The notes: generated from the sequence alone by a model not told the origin. Counted from the first letter of the stretch, positions 1-7,323 are shown. The stretch: 16,923 nucleotides of DNA from JAABQT01 sp041488375 (GCA_041488375.1 JBGPPD010000044.1:1-16923), one strand, 5' to 3'. Made by a program: numbers and translations.

Positions 1-87
1 GCGACCAAGGCGCAGTTCGACGCCACCGTCGGCATCCATCCCACGGCGGCCGAGGAATTCGTTACCATGCGCGAAAGATCCTCCTAG
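1..87 (+). CDS. gor: Glutathione-disulfide reductase, C-terminal end (partial)
   Basis: Reading frame 1 is open from the window edge to a TAG at 85-87 and gives 28 residues. They contain ATVGIHPTAAEEFVTMR, the C-terminal dimer-interface signature of glutathione reductase. In this family the His of the HPT motif acts as the proton donor/acceptor at the partner subunit's disulfide active site. The enzyme reduces GSSG to GSH with NADPH in the cytoplasm. Only the tail is visible, so the FAD and NADPH domains cannot be checked. The next gene starts 7 nt after the stop, so the two are probably co-transcribed. The related trypanothione reductase shares this tail and is the only real alternative. Confidence 0.85.
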   Translation, partial: ATKAQFDATVGIHPTAAEEFVTMRERSS

Positions 88-94
88 GCGCAGG

Positions 95-1300
95 ATGCTC
101 GAAGCGCGCATCGCGAAGATGGTCGGCGAATTCCGCGCCGGCGCCAGCCTGCCGGCCGCCATCCAGTTGTGGAACGGCAAGCGCTACGACCTGGGCGAGC
201 GCCCCACGGTGACGCTGCGCGTGCCGGGACCGATGGCGCTGCGCTACTTCGTCAACGCCGACCTTGCCAAGCTGGCCGAGGCCTACGTCGAGGGCCACCT
301 CGAGGTCGACGGCCCGATCGCCGAGGCGATGCGCGTGGCCGAGGGCCTCGCCACGCACTGGGGCCCGGCGCGCAAGGGGCGCCTACCTTCGCTGTTCAAC
401 CTGCACAGCAAGCGGCGCGACGCCGAGGCGATCCGCTACCACTACGACGTTTCCAACGAGTTCTACGCCCTGTGGCTGGACGCGCGCATGGTCTACTCCT
501 GCGCCTACTACCGCGACGGCGGCGAAGAGCTGGCCGTCGCGCAGGAGCAAAAGCTCGACCACATCTGCCGCAAGCTGCGCCTGAAGCCCGGCGAGCGCTT
601 CCTCGACATCGGCTGCGGCTGGGGCGCGCTGGTGATGCACGCGGCCGAGCGCTACGGCGTGAAGGCCACCGGCATCACGCTGTCGAAGAATCAGCATGCG
701 ATGGCCAACGAGCGCATCCGCGCCGCGGGCCTCGGCGAGCGCTGCGAGGTGCGCATCCAGGACTACCGCGAGGTGCCGGGCGAGGCGCAATACGACAAGA
801 TCGCCTCCATCGGAATGTTCGAGCATGTCGGGCTGAAGAACCTGCCGGTGTACTTCGGCGCCATCCGGCGGCTGCTCGCCGACGGCGGCAGCGTGCTCAA
901 CCACGGCATCACGTCGGTGGACCCGGACAGCCGCGCGGTGGGCATGGGGGGCGGCGAGTTCATCGAGAAGTATGTGTTCCCGCACGGCCAGCTGCCGCAC
1001 CTGTCGCTGGTGATCCGGGAAATGGGCGCGGCCGGGCTGGAAGTGATGGATTCCGAGACGCTGCGGCTGCATTACGCGAAGACGCTGCGGCAGTGGAGCG
1101 ACCGGCTGGAGGCGAACCTGGAAAAAGCCAAGGCCTTCGCGGGCGATAAGCGCTTGCGCATCTGGCGCACCTACCTCGCCGGCTGCGCGCACGCCTTCGA
1201 GCGCGGCTGGGTGTCGATCCAGCAGGTGCTGGCGGTGAAAGGCGACAACCCCGGCGTCAACCCGCTGCCGTGGACGCGGGACTACATGTACCGCGGCTAA
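95..1300 (+). CDS. cfa: Cyclopropane-fatty-acyl-phospholipid synthase
   Basis: This 401-residue protein has the normal length for Cfa. It transfers a methylene group from S-adenosylmethionine to the double bond of unsaturated phospholipid acyl chains at the inner membrane, usually on entry to stationary phase or under acid stress. Residues 115-129 (YHYDVSNEFYALWLD) and 132-139 (MVYSCAYY) are the family's conserved lipid/active-site region. Residues 169-179 (FLDIGCGWGAL) are SAM motif I. The FEHVG stretch at 242-246 supplies the conserved Glu that holds the catalytic bicarbonate, H270 and Y327 are the probable partner residues, and C136 is the conserved cysteine. The ATG at 95 follows a weak AGG-type ribosome site, 7 nt after the glutathione reductase stop. 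The C-terminal YMYRG ending is typical. I see nothing broken. Confidence 0.95.
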   Translation: MLEARIAKMVGEFRAGASLPAAIQLWNGKRYDLGERPTVTLRVPGPMALRYFVNADLAKLAEAYVEGHLEVDGPIAEAMRVAEGLATHWGPARKGRLPSLFNLHSKRRDAEAIRYHYDVSNEFYALWLDARMVYSCAYYRDGGEELAVAQEQKLDHICRKLRLKPGERFLDIGCGWGALVMHAAERYGVKATGITLSKNQHAMANERIRAAGLGERCEVRIQDYREVPGEAQYDKIASIGMFEHVGLKNLPVYFGAIRRLLADGGSVLNHGITSVDPDSRAVGMGGGEFIEKYVFPHGQLPHLSLVIREMGAAGLEVMDSETLRLHYAKTLRQWSDRLEANLEKAKAFAGDKRLRIWRTYLAGCAHAFERGWVSIQQVLAVKGDNPGVNPLPWTRDYMYRG

Positions 1301-1368
1301 CAGCAGCCCTTGGTTCCGCCACGCCGCGGCGTTGACGCGCCGGCCTTCAGGAAGCAAAATGTATTCTT

Positions 1369-1376
1369 TGTATACA
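1369..1376. promoter_or_regulatory. TGTATACA palindrome upstream of the toxin-antitoxin pair (possible operator)
   Basis: A perfect 8-bp palindrome, TGTATACA, lies in a short AT-rich patch (1354-1376) in otherwise GC-rich DNA, 10 nt before the antitoxin start. Type II antitoxins with ribbon-helix-helix domains commonly bind such short inverted repeats over their own promoter. A possible promoter reads TTGACG (1332-1337), 16 nt, CAAAAT (1354-1359), a weak match. The operator role is inferred from position only. Confidence 0.3.
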
Positions 1377-1386
1377 CGGAGCGGTC

Positions 1387-1641
1387 GTGAGTGAACCTGT
1401 CACCCTGAGGCTGGATCCTGCAACCCGCAGGCGCCTGGAAAAGCTGGCGAAAGCGACGGACCGCAGCCGCGCCGCGCTCGCGGCCGACGCGGTGCGGCAA
1501 TACCTGGACCTGAACGAATGGCAGATCGCGGCCATCCAGGCCGGCGTGCAGGAAGCCAATCGCGGCCGGCTCATCGACCACGGCAAGCTGAAGGCCAAGT
1601 GGGAGAAAAAGCTTGCGGCTGCGGTGGACGCGTCTCGCTGA
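1387..1641 (+). CDS. Ribbon-helix-helix (CopG/ParD-type) antitoxin
   Basis: This 84-residue protein has an N-terminal beta strand and two helices typical of CopG/ParD regulators: EPVTLRLDPATRRRLEKLAKATDRSRAALAADAVRQYL in outline, residues 3-40. The charged C-terminal tail (about 41-84) would wrap the toxin. It would neutralise the toxin encoded next and repress the shared promoter by binding DNA as a dimer. The GTG start at 1387 is chosen because GGAG at 1378-1381 stands 5 nt upstream; an ATG at 1359 is out of frame. The gene overlaps the toxin gene by 29 nt, the usual antitoxin-first order of type II systems. Family assignment is firm; the exact ParD or RelB-like subfamily is not. Confidence 0.85.
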   Translation: MSEPVTLRLDPATRRRLEKLAKATDRSRAALAADAVRQYLDLNEWQIAAIQAGVQEANRGRLIDHGKLKAKWEKKLAAAVDASR

Positions 1642-1900
1642 GTTCGACCTCGACGAAATCGCGGAATACATCGGCCAGGACAGCCCGGCCGCCGCGGCGC
1701 GCATCGTCCTCGAACTGATCGACCAGGTGGAGGCCCTGCTTCCGGGGCATCCAGCGATCGGCCGTCCCGGGCGCGTGCTGGGCACGCGTGAACTAGTCGT
1801 TGGCAACCTGCCCTACATCATCGCGTACCGCGTGCGGGACAAGGATCTCCAAATACTTCGCGTTTTACACACTTCCCGGGCCTGGCCGGAAAGCCTGTAG
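1613..1900 (+). CDS. RelE/ParE-family toxin
   Basis: This 95-residue protein shows the RelE/ParE fold pattern. It opens with LRWTRLAEFDLDEIAEYI (two helices after a first strand), then a central LLPGHPAIGRPGR loop, LVVGNLPYIIAYRV strands, and the C-terminal LQILRVLHTSRAWP strand. ParE toxins block DNA gyrase and RelE toxins cleave mRNA on the ribosome. The sequence looks closer to the ParE branch, but the target cannot be read from it. The start is TTG at 1613, supported by GGGAG at 1601-1605 inside the antitoxin gene, 7 nt away, so translation is probably coupled. It ends 15 nt before the convergent TSUP permease gene. Confidence 0.85.
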   Translation: MRLRWTRLAEFDLDEIAEYIGQDSPAAAARIVLELIDQVEALLPGHPAIGRPGRVLGTRELVVGNLPYIIAYRVRDKDLQILRVLHTSRAWPESL

Positions 1901-1915
1901 CGAGACGATTGCAGG

Positions 1916-2647
1916 CTAGGAGACGGCGCGGACGACGAGAGATCCACCTGTCGCCAGCAACACGACCGCCACCGCGCGCAGCAGCTGCTCGCGCGAGATC
2001 TTCAGGAACATGCGCTGCGCCACGAAGATGCCGAGCAGCGAAGCGGGAATCACCGCGACGGCAACCAGCCACACCTTCGGCTCGAGCAGCAGCCCGGTCA
2101 GGAGGAAGGCGACGACCCTCGAAGAAATGCTGGTCAGCGTGGCAAAGCCCATCGTCGCCCGGAACTGCTCCTTCGTCAGCCCGCGCTGCGAGAGGTAGAT
2201 CGCGTAAGGCGGCCCGCCGGCGCCGAACAGCGTGCTGGTGATCCCGCCGGCCAATCCGGCCAGCCAGGCCCACCCGGCCGCGACGACCGTCTTCGTTTCA
2301 CGCCGGAACAGGCTGTACAGCGCGTAACTCACCACGAACACGCCCAGAGCCAGCATGCCCGCGGCCCGCGGCAGGTTGACCAGCAGCGTCACCCCAAGCG
2401 CGGTTCCCACGAGGATCATCGGCACCAGGCGCAGCCACTCGGCGCGCACCGCGTGCTTCGGATTCTCGAAACCGATGCGCAGCGCGCTCGACAAGTCTGC
2501 CAGCGCGAACAGCGGCAGCGCGAACTGCAGCGGCAGGAAATGCGTCGCCAGCGGAATGGTGACCAGCGCCGAGCCGAAGCCGGTGAGCCCGAACACCAGC
2601 GAACCCGCGAACGCGATCGGGATCAGCAGCAGATACTCGCTCGGCAT
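1916..2647 (-). CDS. TSUP-family (TauE/SafE) membrane permease
   Basis: This 243-residue integral membrane protein has about eight hydrophobic segments. It carries the TSUP/TauE-SafE pattern: an N-terminal GLTGFGSALVTIPLATHFL repeat motif at about 20-38 and its second copy AGLAGGITSTLFGAGGPPYAIYL at about 130-152. The family exports or imports sulfite, sulfoacetate, thiosulfate and other small anions; the substrate here is unknown. The frame is open further upstream, but the ATG at 2647 is chosen because it shares one base with the TGA of the spermidine-synthase-like gene (TGATG) and gives the family's usual length. It is the last gene of the six-gene minus-strand operon. Confidence 0.85.
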   Translation of the reverse strand: MPSEYLLLIPIAFAGSLVFGLTGFGSALVTIPLATHFLPLQFALPLFALADLSSALRIGFENPKHAVRAEWLRLVPMILVGTALGVTLLVNLPRAAGMLALGVFVVSYALYSLFRRETKTVVAAGWAWLAGLAGGITSTLFGAGGPPYAIYLSQRGLTKEQFRATMGFATLTSISSRVVAFLLTGLLLEPKVWLVAVAVIPASLLGIFVAQRMFLKISREQLLRAVAVVLLATGGSLVVRAVS

Positions 2648-3408
2648 CACGCCTCCCCCGCTTGGAGGTACAGATTCAGCGCATCGGTCCGGTTCATGCG
2701 CTTCAAGCGCGGCAGGTACCTCGGGTAGGGAATGCCGTAGCGCAGTTCCAGCGCCTGCGCGCGGCTTTGCAGCTCCTCCCAGGCGATCGCCTGCGGCGCG
2801 CCCTTCAATGCGATGACGATCACGTTCGGGTCGTAGAGCGCGGGCAGAGCCAGCACCCTGCCGCCGAAGGCGTTCTCGATCCTCCGCAGCCGCTCGTCGA
2901 GCTTCGGGTCGTCGTCCATGAAGTTCATCACCATCGCGCCCGGCTCCTCCAGCGCCAGCCAGGCCGCGTCGAAAAACGCCTGGCTCACCAGCGCCGCCGG
3001 CGGATGCTCGTCGGCGAAGGCGTCCACCACCAGGAGGTCGCAGCACTCCGGCGCGAGCGCCTCGGCGCCGTCGCCCACCTCGATCGACAGGCGCGCATCG
3101 TCCGGCGGCAGGAAGAATTGCTCGCGCGCCACCGCCACCACGCGCTCGTCCAGCTCGACCACGCGCGTGCGCATCCAGGGCAGCCGCCGCCAGAAGAACT
3201 TGACCAGCGACCCGCCGCCCAGGCCGATCTTCAGCGCGCGCCGCGGCCGCGGGTGGAACACCAGGAAGCTGGTCATGCAGCGGGTGTAGTCGAGTTCGAG
3301 GGCGAAGGGGTCCGAGAGGCGCATCGAGCTCTGGATCGCCTCGCCGCCGACGTGCAGCGTGCGCACGCCGCGCTCCTCGCTCACCGTGAGCGCCGGGCGC
3401 CGGCTCAT
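2647..3408 (-). CDS. Spermidine-synthase-like (SpeE-fold) protein
   Basis: This 253-residue protein has the Rossmann core of polyamine aminopropyltransferases. GLGGGSLVKFF at 62-72 is the nucleotide-binding loop, VVELDERVVAVA at 83-94 holds the ribose-binding acid, VGDGAEAL at 111-118 is the adenine-side motif, and DLLVVDAFADEHPP at 124-137 follows. Catalytic spermidine synthases have an Asp-rich gate around a DSSDP-like motif; here it reads VDAFADEH. True aminopropyl transfer is therefore doubtful, and a methyltransferase-like or unknown role is possible. It overlaps the MFS gene before it by 4 nt (ATGA) and the permease after it by 1 nt, so it is translated with transporters on both sides. 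The ATG at 3408 is fixed by that overlap. Confidence 0.8.
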   Translation of the reverse strand: MSRRPALTVSEERGVRTLHVGGEAIQSSMRLSDPFALELDYTRCMTSFLVFHPRPRRALKIGLGGGSLVKFFWRRLPWMRTRVVELDERVVAVAREQFFLPPDDARLSIEVGDGAEALAPECCDLLVVDAFADEHPPAALVSQAFFDAAWLALEEPGAMVMNFMDDDPKLDERLRRIENAFGGRVLALPALYDPNVIVIALKGAPQAIAWEELQSRAQALELRYGIPYPRYLPRLKRMNRTDALNLYLQAGEA

Positions 3409-4589
3409 GCCGGCGCGGCGAAATGCCGCCGCATCGCCGCCGCCAGGCCCGCCCCGGCGAAGGACAGTGCCGCGCAGCCGAGGATCGACACGTCGTAGCT
3501 GCCGAAGGCGTCGAAGCTCGCCCCGGCGAAGGTGGGCCCGATCAGCGTGGCGAGGCCCGCGGCGGTGTACAGCAAGCCGAGGATCGCGGAGAGGCTCCTC
3601 GGGCCGAACAGTTCCATGCACAGCGTCGGCGCCAGCGCCACGTAGCCGCCGTACAGCGTGCCGAAGCTCACCGCGAACACGGCGAGCAGCCAGAAATTCT
3701 GCGCCACCCACCACAGCAGGAACATCAGGCCCAGCCCGACGCCGATCGCCACCAGCGAGCTGGCATGGCCGAGCCGGTCGGCGAGACCGCCCATGGCAAA
3801 GCGCCCGAGCAGGCTGCCCAGGCCGAGCAGGCTCACCAGGGTCACGCCCTGCGCTTCGCTCAAGCCGACGTCCTGCGCGTAGGGCACCAGGTGCACCATC
3901 GGCACGAAGAAGCCGACGCAGATCAAGAACGCTACCGCGTACATGAGCCAGAACAGGACGCTGCGCGTCGCCTCGCGCAGCGTCATGCCCGGCAGCGTCG
4001 CGCCGGCCGCCGAGGCGCGCGTCGCGGCGCGGCCGCCCAGGGCCAGCGCCGCCGGCACCGCGGCGAGCAGCGCCAGCGTGGCGAGCCCGAGGTAGGCGCC
4101 GCGCCAGCCCCACAACCCGATCCACCATGCGGCGAGCGGCGGAACCAGGAGGTTCCCCGCGCCGATGCCGGAGACCGCGATGCCGCCGGCGAGCACCCGC
4201 TTCTGCACGAACCAGTGCTGGACCGCGGCGACAGCAGGGACGTAGGACAAGCCGATGCCGACGCCGATGCCGATGCTGTAGGTGACGTAGAGGATCCCCA
4301 ATGACGGCGCGTGCGCGGCCGCCGCGAGCCCCGCGGCAATGCACAGCACGCCCGCGAGGCACACGCCGCGCGGCCCGAAGCGGTCGGCGAGCAGCCCGCC
4401 CGGCACGCCAAAGGAGAACCACAACAGCGCGCACAGCGAGAACACCAGCGAGATGTGCGCGCGCGGCGCGCCGAACTCGGCCTGGAACGCCTTGAAGAAC
4501 GCGGCGAAGGAATACGCCACGCCGAAGCCGACGAACATCAGGATGAAGGCGGCGGCCACCACCCCCCAGCCGCGGCGCGAGGGGCTCAA
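3405..4589 (-). CDS. MFS transporter (monocarboxylate-transporter-like)
   Basis: This 394-residue protein has 12 predicted membrane helices in two halves. MFS motif A is visible in loop 2-3 (GGLLADRFGPR, about 64-74), with its echo GGLADRLG in the second half. The N-terminal GWGVVAAAFILMFVGFGVAYSF resembles the MCT/oxalate-formate-type subgroup that moves small organic anions. Substrate is not visible in the sequence. The start codon is TTG at 4589, immediately after the RidA stop with a single base between. The end overlaps the spermidine-synthase-like gene by 4 nt. It is one of two MFS transporters in the operon; the two are not close copies. Confidence 0.88.
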   Translation of the reverse strand: MSPSRRGWGVVAAAFILMFVGFGVAYSFAAFFKAFQAEFGAPRAHISLVFSLCALLWFSFGVPGGLLADRFGPRGVCLAGVLCIAAGLAAAAHAPSLGILYVTYSIGIGVGIGLSYVPAVAAVQHWFVQKRVLAGGIAVSGIGAGNLLVPPLAAWWIGLWGWRGAYLGLATLALLAAVPAALALGGRAATRASAAGATLPGMTLREATRSVLFWLMYAVAFLICVGFFVPMVHLVPYAQDVGLSEAQGVTLVSLLGLGSLLGRFAMGGLADRLGHASSLVAIGVGLGLMFLLWWVAQNFWLLAVFAVSFGTLYGGYVALAPTLCMELFGPRSLSAILGLLYTAAGLATLIGPTFAGASFDAFGSYDVSILGCAALSFAGAGLAAAMRRHFAAPA

Positions 4590-4590
4590 G

Positions 4591-5013
4591 TCAGCGCTTC
4601 GCCGCGGATCGCGTCGGGGTGGCCGCGATCACCTCGACCTCGAGCAGCAGGTCGTCGTTCACCAGGCGCTCCACGCCGATGAGCGTGCTCGCCGGCAGCG
4701 CCTTCGGGTCCAGGTAGCGCGCGCGCACCTCGCGGTAGATGTTCACCGCCTCGGGGGTGGCGCGCACCAGGTAGGCGTTCATCTTCACCACGTCGCGCCA
4801 GGCGGCGCCGGCGGCCTTGAGGTTGTGGTCGAGCGCCTTGAACACCTGCTCGCTCTGCGCGCGGATGTCGCCCTTGCCCACCACCACGCCGTCGCGGTCG
4901 TAGCTCACCTGCCCGGCGACGAAGGCGAGGGTGAATTCGCCGCTCACCGCCACCGTGTGGGTGAAGAACCGCGGATCGAACAGCGCCTTCGGATTGAGGT
5001 ATTTCTTCTTCAT
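4591..5013 (-). CDS. RidA (YjgF/YER057c/UK114) family protein lacking the catalytic Arg
   Basis: This 140-residue protein has the single-domain trimeric RidA fold: GEFTLAFVAGQVSYDRDG (about 25-42), the helix QSEQVFKALDHNLKAAGA, WRDVVKMNAYLV, and the C-terminal LLEVEVIAA strand. Canonical RidA hydrolyses reactive enamines/imines such as 2-aminoacrylate and needs an Arg in the PARS-type motif before the last strand. Here the matching stretch is LPASTLIGVERL (106-117), with Ser109 where Arg is expected. This places it with the Arg-lacking Rid groups, which are not imine deaminases by that mechanism. It overlaps the PLP enzyme gene by 4 nt, so it probably acts on that enzyme's product or a related compound. 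The alignment was made by eye. Confidence 0.88.
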   Translation of the reverse strand: MKKKYLNPKALFDPRFFTHTVAVSGEFTLAFVAGQVSYDRDGVVVGKGDIRAQSEQVFKALDHNLKAAGAAWRDVVKMNAYLVRATPEAVNIYREVRARYLDPKALPASTLIGVERLVNDDLLLEVEVIAATPTRSAAKR

Positions 5014-6119
5014 GTCAGGGCTCCCCGCGCGTCGATCGGCCAGAGCGCCTGCACCACGCCGCCGCGCACGCCAACATACCAGTCGTACAGGTTGATCGTC
5101 GGATCGCAGTGGCCGGGCACCAGCAGGAGCTTTTCGCCCAGGGCGGGCGCGGCGGCGCCGGGCGCGATCTCGAGGAAACCATGCTCATCGGAGGCATGCG
5201 CGTAGGTCACCCCCGGGCGCTGCCACACCGTGGGCATTCCCGAGTCCACGCTCGAGGCTTTCAAGCCGGCATCGACGATGGCGTGCCCGGGCCTGGCGCG
5301 GCTCATCACCGTGGCGAGGACGAACAGGGCGTGCTCGAAGCGCGGCAGCGGCACCGCCCACTCGTTCTTCGCGTAGTCCGCATCCATGAAGGCGTAGGAC
5401 CCCGGCTGGATTTCGTCCCAGGCGCCCGACTCGATTTCGAACATGAAGGTGCCGCTGCCGGCGCCGGTGACGATGGGGCAGGCAATGCCGTTCTGCTCCA
5501 GCAGCGCGCGCGTCAGGCGCACCGCGGCGGCGGCCTTGTCGACCAGCGCGCGCCGGTCGGTGTTGGTGCGCACGTGCTGGGCGCGTCCCTGGTAGGCCTG
5601 CAGGCCGGCAAAACGCAGGTGGCGGCAGGCCGCCACCGCGCGCGCCAGCGCGAGCACCGGCTCGCCCGGCGCCACGCCGCAGCGCCCCATGCCGACTTCC
5701 ACCTCCACGTAGACATCGAGCGTGGCGCCCGCGGCGCCCGCCGCGGCCTCCAACTCCTGCACGTTGCCGGCATCGTCCACGCACACCCCGATCCTCGCGT
5801 CTCGCGCCAATTGCGCCAGTCGCTCGAGCTTGGCGGCGCCGACCACTTCGTTCGACACCAGCACGTCCGGGATGCCGCCCTCGACCATCGCCTCCGCTTC
5901 GGCCACCTTCTGGCAGCAGACGCCGACCGCGCCGAGCGCCATCTGGCGCTTGGCCACCTCGGAGGACTTGCTGGTCTTGGCGTGCGTGCGCACGCGCACG
6001 CGGCCGCGCGCCATGCCGGCGAGCGAGCGCAGGTTGCGCTCGAAGGCGTCGAGCTCGAGGATCAGCGCCGGCGTATCCACCTCCTCCAGGCGCTGGCCGA
6101 GGCGTGCCGCAGGCCTCAT
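5010..6119 (-). CDS. DSD1-family PLP enzyme (D-threonine aldolase / D-serine dehydratase-like)
   Basis: This 369-residue, fold-III PLP enzyme has an alanine-racemase-like barrel followed by a C-terminal beta domain. The Schiff-base lysine is K48 in RTHAKTSK (44-51), the counterpart of RPHxKTHK in the family. The barrel continues through ACPIVTGAGSGTF, and the C-terminal domain has DEHG (311-314) and the metal-site motif PGHCDPT with H337 and D339. Characterised members cleave D-threonine to glycine and acetaldehyde or dehydrate D-serine / D-3-hydroxyaspartate, with a divalent metal. The His-x-Asp pair is the D-threonine-aldolase pattern as I recall it, whereas D-serine dehydratases tend to have His-x-Cys; the substrate remains a guess. 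The ATG at 6119 overlaps the preceding MFS gene by 4 nt, which rules out the longer open frame. Confidence 0.88.
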   Translation of the reverse strand: MRPAARLGQRLEEVDTPALILELDAFERNLRSLAGMARGRVRVRTHAKTSKSSEVAKRQMALGAVGVCCQKVAEAEAMVEGGIPDVLVSNEVVGAAKLERLAQLARDARIGVCVDDAGNVQELEAAAGAAGATLDVYVEVEVGMGRCGVAPGEPVLALARAVAACRHLRFAGLQAYQGRAQHVRTNTDRRALVDKAAAAVRLTRALLEQNGIACPIVTGAGSGTFMFEIESGAWDEIQPGSYAFMDADYAKNEWAVPLPRFEHALFVLATVMSRARPGHAIVDAGLKASSVDSGMPTVWQRPGVTYAHASDEHGFLEIAPGAAAPALGEKLLLVPGHCDPTINLYDWYVGVRGGVVQALWPIDARGALT

Positions 6120-7291
6120 GCCGCGCGGGCACGCTGCTGCATGCCGTACCCCAGGATGGCGATCGCCACCAGCGCCACCAGCGGCAGGGCGAAGAGATTC
6201 ACGCGCTCCCAGCCGGCCGCGGTGACCGTCGCGCCCGAAGCGAGCGAGGACACCACCATCACGGCGAAGATCGCCTGGTCGTTGGCCCCTTGCGCCTTGG
6301 CCATCTCCTCGGGGCGGTAGGTCTCGGTGAGCAGCGTGGTCGCGCCGATGTACAGGAAGTTCCAGCCCATGCCGAGCAGGACCAGGGATGCCCAGAACTG
6401 CGTCACCGAGATGCCCGAGAGCGCCACGCCGATGGCGGCGAAGTTGAGCAGCGCGCCGGTGAACATGACCGGCAGCACGCCGAAGGCGCGGATCAGCCTG
6501 CCGGTGAAGAAGGAGGGTGCGAACATGCCGATCACGTGCGAGGAGATGACGAAGGCCGCGTCGCTGTAGGGATGGCCGCACACGCCCATGGCGATCGGCG
6601 TGGAGGTCATGAGGAAGTTCATCACGCCGTAGCCGATGGCGCCGGCCAGCACCGCGACGATGAACTTGGGCTGCGCCGCGATCTCGGCGAGCGGGCGGCC
6701 GGGGAGCGCCTGGCTCTTCGCGTCGGGCGTCGGGACGCGGATGAAGCGCAGCAGCAGCAGGGTGAGCAGCGCGAAGCCGATGAGCGCGAGGTACGCGCCC
6801 ATAAAGCGCGGCGTCAGGAGGTCCACGGTGAACCGGCTGGTGGTCGGACCGAGGATGCCGCCGACCAGCCCGCCGGCGAGCACCAGCGAGATCGCGGTGC
6901 TCTTGAAATCGGCGCCCGCCACGTCCGCCGCCGCGAAACGGTAGTACTGCCCATAGGCGTTGTACACGCCGTACACCAGCGTGCCGAGGCAAAGCAGCCA
7001 GAAGCTCTGCAGCCAGACGGCCGTCGCGCACAACAGCGCCCCGGCAATGCCCCACAGCGTGCCGGCCATGAGGCCCCGTTGGCGCCCCACGCGCTTCATG
7101 TGCAGCGACGCCAGCATGGTGGCGAGCGCCCCGCCCGCCACCCAGCAGGTCACCGGCAGCGTGGCGAGCGCCCGGGCCGGTGCGAGCGCGAGCCCGGCGA
7201 GGCCGTTGATCGCGATCAGGGTGGCGTTGTTGGTCAGCAGCAGCGCCTGGCAGGCGGCGAGCAGCGCGACATTGCGGCGGGTACTGTTCAT
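6116..7291 (-). CDS. MFS transporter, first gene of the operon
   Basis: This is a 391-residue, 12-helix major facilitator protein. The first helices read ALLAACQALLLTNNATLIAING, and the loop LHMKRVGRQRG corresponds to MFS motif A. The central GILGPTTSRF and the late YRPEEMAKAQGANDQAIF are typical of uncharacterised proteobacterial MFS proteins. Substrate is unknown; its 4-nt overlap with the PLP enzyme suggests uptake or export of that pathway's amino acid. The start is uncertain: ATG at 7291 (MNSTRRN) gives a normal N-terminus but falls inside the LexA box, while ATG at 7318 would add nine residues and put the whole box inside the coding region. Neither has a clear ribosome site. I prefer 7291. 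Confidence 0.87.
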   Translation of the reverse strand: MNSTRRNVALLAACQALLLTNNATLIAINGLAGLALAPARALATLPVTCWVAGGALATMLASLHMKRVGRQRGLMAGTLWGIAGALLCATAVWLQSFWLLCLGTLVYGVYNAYGQYYRFAAADVAGADFKSTAISLVLAGGLVGGILGPTTSRFTVDLLTPRFMGAYLALIGFALLTLLLLRFIRVPTPDAKSQALPGRPLAEIAAQPKFIVAVLAGAIGYGVMNFLMTSTPIAMGVCGHPYSDAAFVISSHVIGMFAPSFFTGRLIRAFGVLPVMFTGALLNFAAIGVALSGISVTQFWASLVLLGMGWNFLYIGATTLLTETYRPEEMAKAQGANDQAIFAVMVVSSLASGATVTAAGWERVNLFALPLVALVAIAILGYGMQQRARAA

Positions 7292-7301
7292 GTATACAGT
7301 A
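7282..7301. promoter_or_regulatory. LexA (SOS) box between the MFS operon and the radical SAM gene
   Basis: The sequence is TACTGT-N8-ACAGTA, an inverted repeat with perfect 6-bp arms at 7282-7287 and 7296-7301. It matches the enterobacterial/betaproteobacterial LexA consensus, whose core is CTGT-N8-ACAG, and extends it with the flanking TA on both sides. The N8 spacer (TCATGTAT) is AT-rich as expected. It ends 22 nt before the radical SAM start and covers a possible -10 (TACAGT 7295-7300, with TTGCGG 7272-7277 as a poor -35). From memory, PA0069, the Pseudomonas member of this radical SAM family, and its mycobacterial relative Rv2578c belong to LexA regulons, which supports the call. The box also covers the preferred start of the divergent MFS gene. 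Confidence 0.8.
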
Positions 7302-7323
7302 TCAGGCAGGAGTGCCATTCTAG

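Noticed and set aside
1321..1332. Perfect 12-bp palindrome ACGCCGCGGCGT after cfa as a terminator
   Set aside because: It has no loop and no T-tract; such GC palindromes are expected by chance at this base composition.
1369..1376. TGTATACA as a GntR-family operator shared with 7291-7298
   Set aside because: The same 8-mer occurs at both places, but at 7291-7298 it is explained by the LexA box and at 1369-1376 by a likely toxin-antitoxin promoter; no GntR-type regulator is encoded in the window.
2648..3046. N-terminal extension of the TSUP permease frame
   Set aside because: The frame stays open upstream of the ATG at 2647 only as an antisense-side consequence of GC bias; the extension is Arg/Gly/Ala-rich, overlaps the spermidine-synthase-like gene, and the 1-base TGATG junction fixes the start.
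6120..7055. Long upstream extension of the PLP enzyme frame
   Set aside because: It runs inside the MFS gene in another frame, has low-complexity Arg/Ala/His content, and the 4-nt overlap start at 6119 gives the exact family length.
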